A stretch of DNA of 7,391 nucleotides from an uncultured Blautia sp. (GTDB lineage Bacteria; Bacillota; Clostridia; Lachnospirales; Lachnospiraceae), in NCBI GenBank assembly GCA_946538475.1, contig CAMNGN010000098.1, forward strand, positions 1 through 7,391, written 5' to 3'. Position numbers and translations under genes: made by a program. The notes beneath the pieces were generated by a model. That model worked only from the letters and a program-made list of their open reading frames with translations. It had not been told where the DNA came from and did no database searches. Every line of letters begins with the position of its first letter. The stretch's first letter is position 1. Below are positions 6,712 through 7,391 of this stretch, in pieces.

Positions 6712-7281
6712 ATGGAACTTCTGAAAGAACGGATTTTAAAAGACGGAACCGTGAGGCCCGGACAGATTCTGAAGGTTGACAGTTTTCTAAACCATCAGAT
6801 GGACATCGATCTCATCAACGAGATCGGAAAAGAATTCTACCGCAGGTTTGAGGGGCAGAAGATCACCAAGATCATGACAATCGAGGCTTCCGGTATCGGA
6901 ATCGCCTGTATCACCGCACAGTATTTTCATGTGCCGGTCGTCTTCGCCAAGAAGGCGCAGAGCAAAAACCTGGACGGCGATCTTTACACCACCAAGGTGC
7001 AGTCGTATACCCACGGAAAGGTCTACGATGTCATTGTTTCCCGCAAGTTTCTTTCTCCCGAGGACCATATCCTCCTGATCGACGACTTCCTGGCAAACGG
7101 GTGCGCTCTGCTGGGGCTGATCGATATCGTGAAATCTTCGGGCGCTACGCTGGAGGGCGCCGGGATCGTGATCGAGAAGGGCTTCCAGCCCGGCGGACAA
7201 GCTATCAGAGACATGGGTATCCATCTGGAGTCGCTGGCGATCATCGATTCGATGACGGAGGATTCGCTTACATTCAGATAA
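6712..7281 (+). CDS. xpt: Xanthine phosphoribosyltransferase
   Basis: The enzyme converts xanthine and PRPP to XMP and pyrophosphate in cytoplasmic purine salvage. The 189-residue product aligns by eye with Bacillus subtilis Xpt (194 residues) along its length: the N-terminal VDSFLNHQ (22-29), TIEASGIG (56-63), PVVFAKK (75-81), the PRPP loop LLIDDFLANG (121-130) and VIEKGFQPGG (153-162). The start at 6712 is chosen because GGAGGT precedes it. An ATG at 6700 would add MEVS and lacks its own site. It has its own promoter and a strong terminator, so it is probably monocistronic. B. subtilis xpt-pbuX is controlled by a guanine riboswitch, but no such element fits in the short leader here. Confidence 0.95.
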   Translation: MELLKERILKDGTVRPGQILKVDSFLNHQMDIDLINEIGKEFYRRFEGQKITKIMTIEASGIGIACITAQYFHVPVVFAKKAQSKNLDGDLYTTKVQSYTHGKVYDVIVSRKFLSPEDHILLIDDFLANGCALLGLIDIVKSSGATLEGAGIVIEKGFQPGGQAIRDMGIHLESLAIIDSMTEDSLTFR

Positions 7282-7338
7282 CGAACACACGGGGACGTTT
7301 CTCACTGAAAAACGTCCCCGTGTGTTCGTTTATTTTTT
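7281..7338 (+). terminator. Intrinsic terminator of xpt: perfect 20-bp stem with T-tract
   Basis: The arms at 7281-7300 and 7310-7329 are exact reverse complements (20 bp, GC-rich middle CACACGGGGACG), with a 9-nt loop. They are followed by TTTATTTTTT to 7338. The first base of the stem is the last base of the xpt stop codon, and the second arm ends directly before the stop codon of the convergent gene. The T-tract is only on the plus-strand side. Read on the minus strand the stem is followed by TATCTG, so termination of the convergent gene would be weaker. Confidence 0.92.
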
Positions 7339-7391
7339 CGGCCCAAGATACTTAAAGCTCAGCATCGTAATATCGTCGAACTGATCGGCGC
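7330..7391 (-). CDS. C-terminal fragment of a PP2C/SpoIIE-RsbU type serine phosphatase (cut by the window edge)
   Basis: On the minus strand an open frame enters from the right edge and reads ADQFDDITMLSFKYLGPKK before TAA at 7332-7330. The QFDDITMLxxxY block is the conserved C-terminal end of SpoIIE/RsbU-type PP2C phosphatases, where the paired aspartates help bind metal. Such enzymes dephosphorylate anti-anti-sigma factors or act in other partner-switching and signalling pathways. Only 19 residues are visible, so the N-terminal sensor domains and the pathway are unknown. The stop codon lies within the T-tract of the xpt terminator, so the gene is convergent with xpt. Confidence 0.65.
   Translation of the reverse strand, partial: ADQFDDITMLSFKYLGPKK

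Noticed and set aside
6787..7305. A 172-codon minus-strand frame opposite xpt
   Set aside because: It is the antisense shadow of xpt, its start region would lie inside the terminator palindrome, and it has no family resemblance.

Overview
This window looks like chromosomal DNA from a Gram-positive Bacillota, most likely a clostridial (Clostridia-like) species of moderate G+C. The evidence is the strong purine-rich Shine-Dalgarno sequences at nearly every gene, a Bacillota-type xanthine phosphoribosyltransferase, an adjacent sbcD-sbcC pair, a polar amino-acid ABC cassette and the tail of a SpoIIE/RsbU-like phosphatase. The genus cannot be fixed from the sequence alone. Coding density is high and there are no rRNA or tRNA genes, insertion sequences or CRISPR arrays.

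Layout from left to right. Positions 3-2136, all on the minus strand, hold a three-gene amino-acid ABC importer operon, read in the order permease (1477-2136, GTG start), permease (822-1496, overlapping the first by 20 nt), ATPase (3-770). No substrate-binding protein is present. If the operon contains one, it lies past the left edge. Positions 2137-2272 are the control region of this operon: a near-consensus extended -10 promoter, two dyads over the -35 box and the start point, and a leader of about 78 nt with a stem-loop that overlaps a possible nine-residue ORF (MPQRIACYR).

Positions 2273-6615, also minus strand, carry sbcD then sbcC, joined by an ATGA stop/start overlap. They encode the Mre11/Rad50-type nuclease-ATPase that processes DNA hairpins and blocked double-strand ends. 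Both proteins are full length and keep all the diagnostic motifs I looked for.

Positions 6616-6711 form a compact divergent intergenic region. It has a strong promoter for xpt on the plus strand and a candidate promoter for sbcDC on the minus strand, overlapping almost completely. xpt (6712-7281, plus) is a purine-salvage gene with only about 24 nt of leader, so there is no room for the purine riboswitch that often precedes it.

Positions 7281-7338 hold a perfect 20-bp palindrome plus T-tract that exactly fills the space between the xpt stop codon and the stop codon of a convergent minus-strand gene. That gene enters from the right edge (7330-7391) and shows only the C-terminus of a PP2C/SpoIIE-type phosphatase.

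The genes form three unrelated functional units: amino-acid uptake, DNA-end processing and purine salvage. I see no evidence of a new defence or mobile system. The most interesting unexplained structure is regulatory: the leader of the ABC operon, the 12-bp sequence shared by two promoter regions, and the palindrome between the convergent genes.
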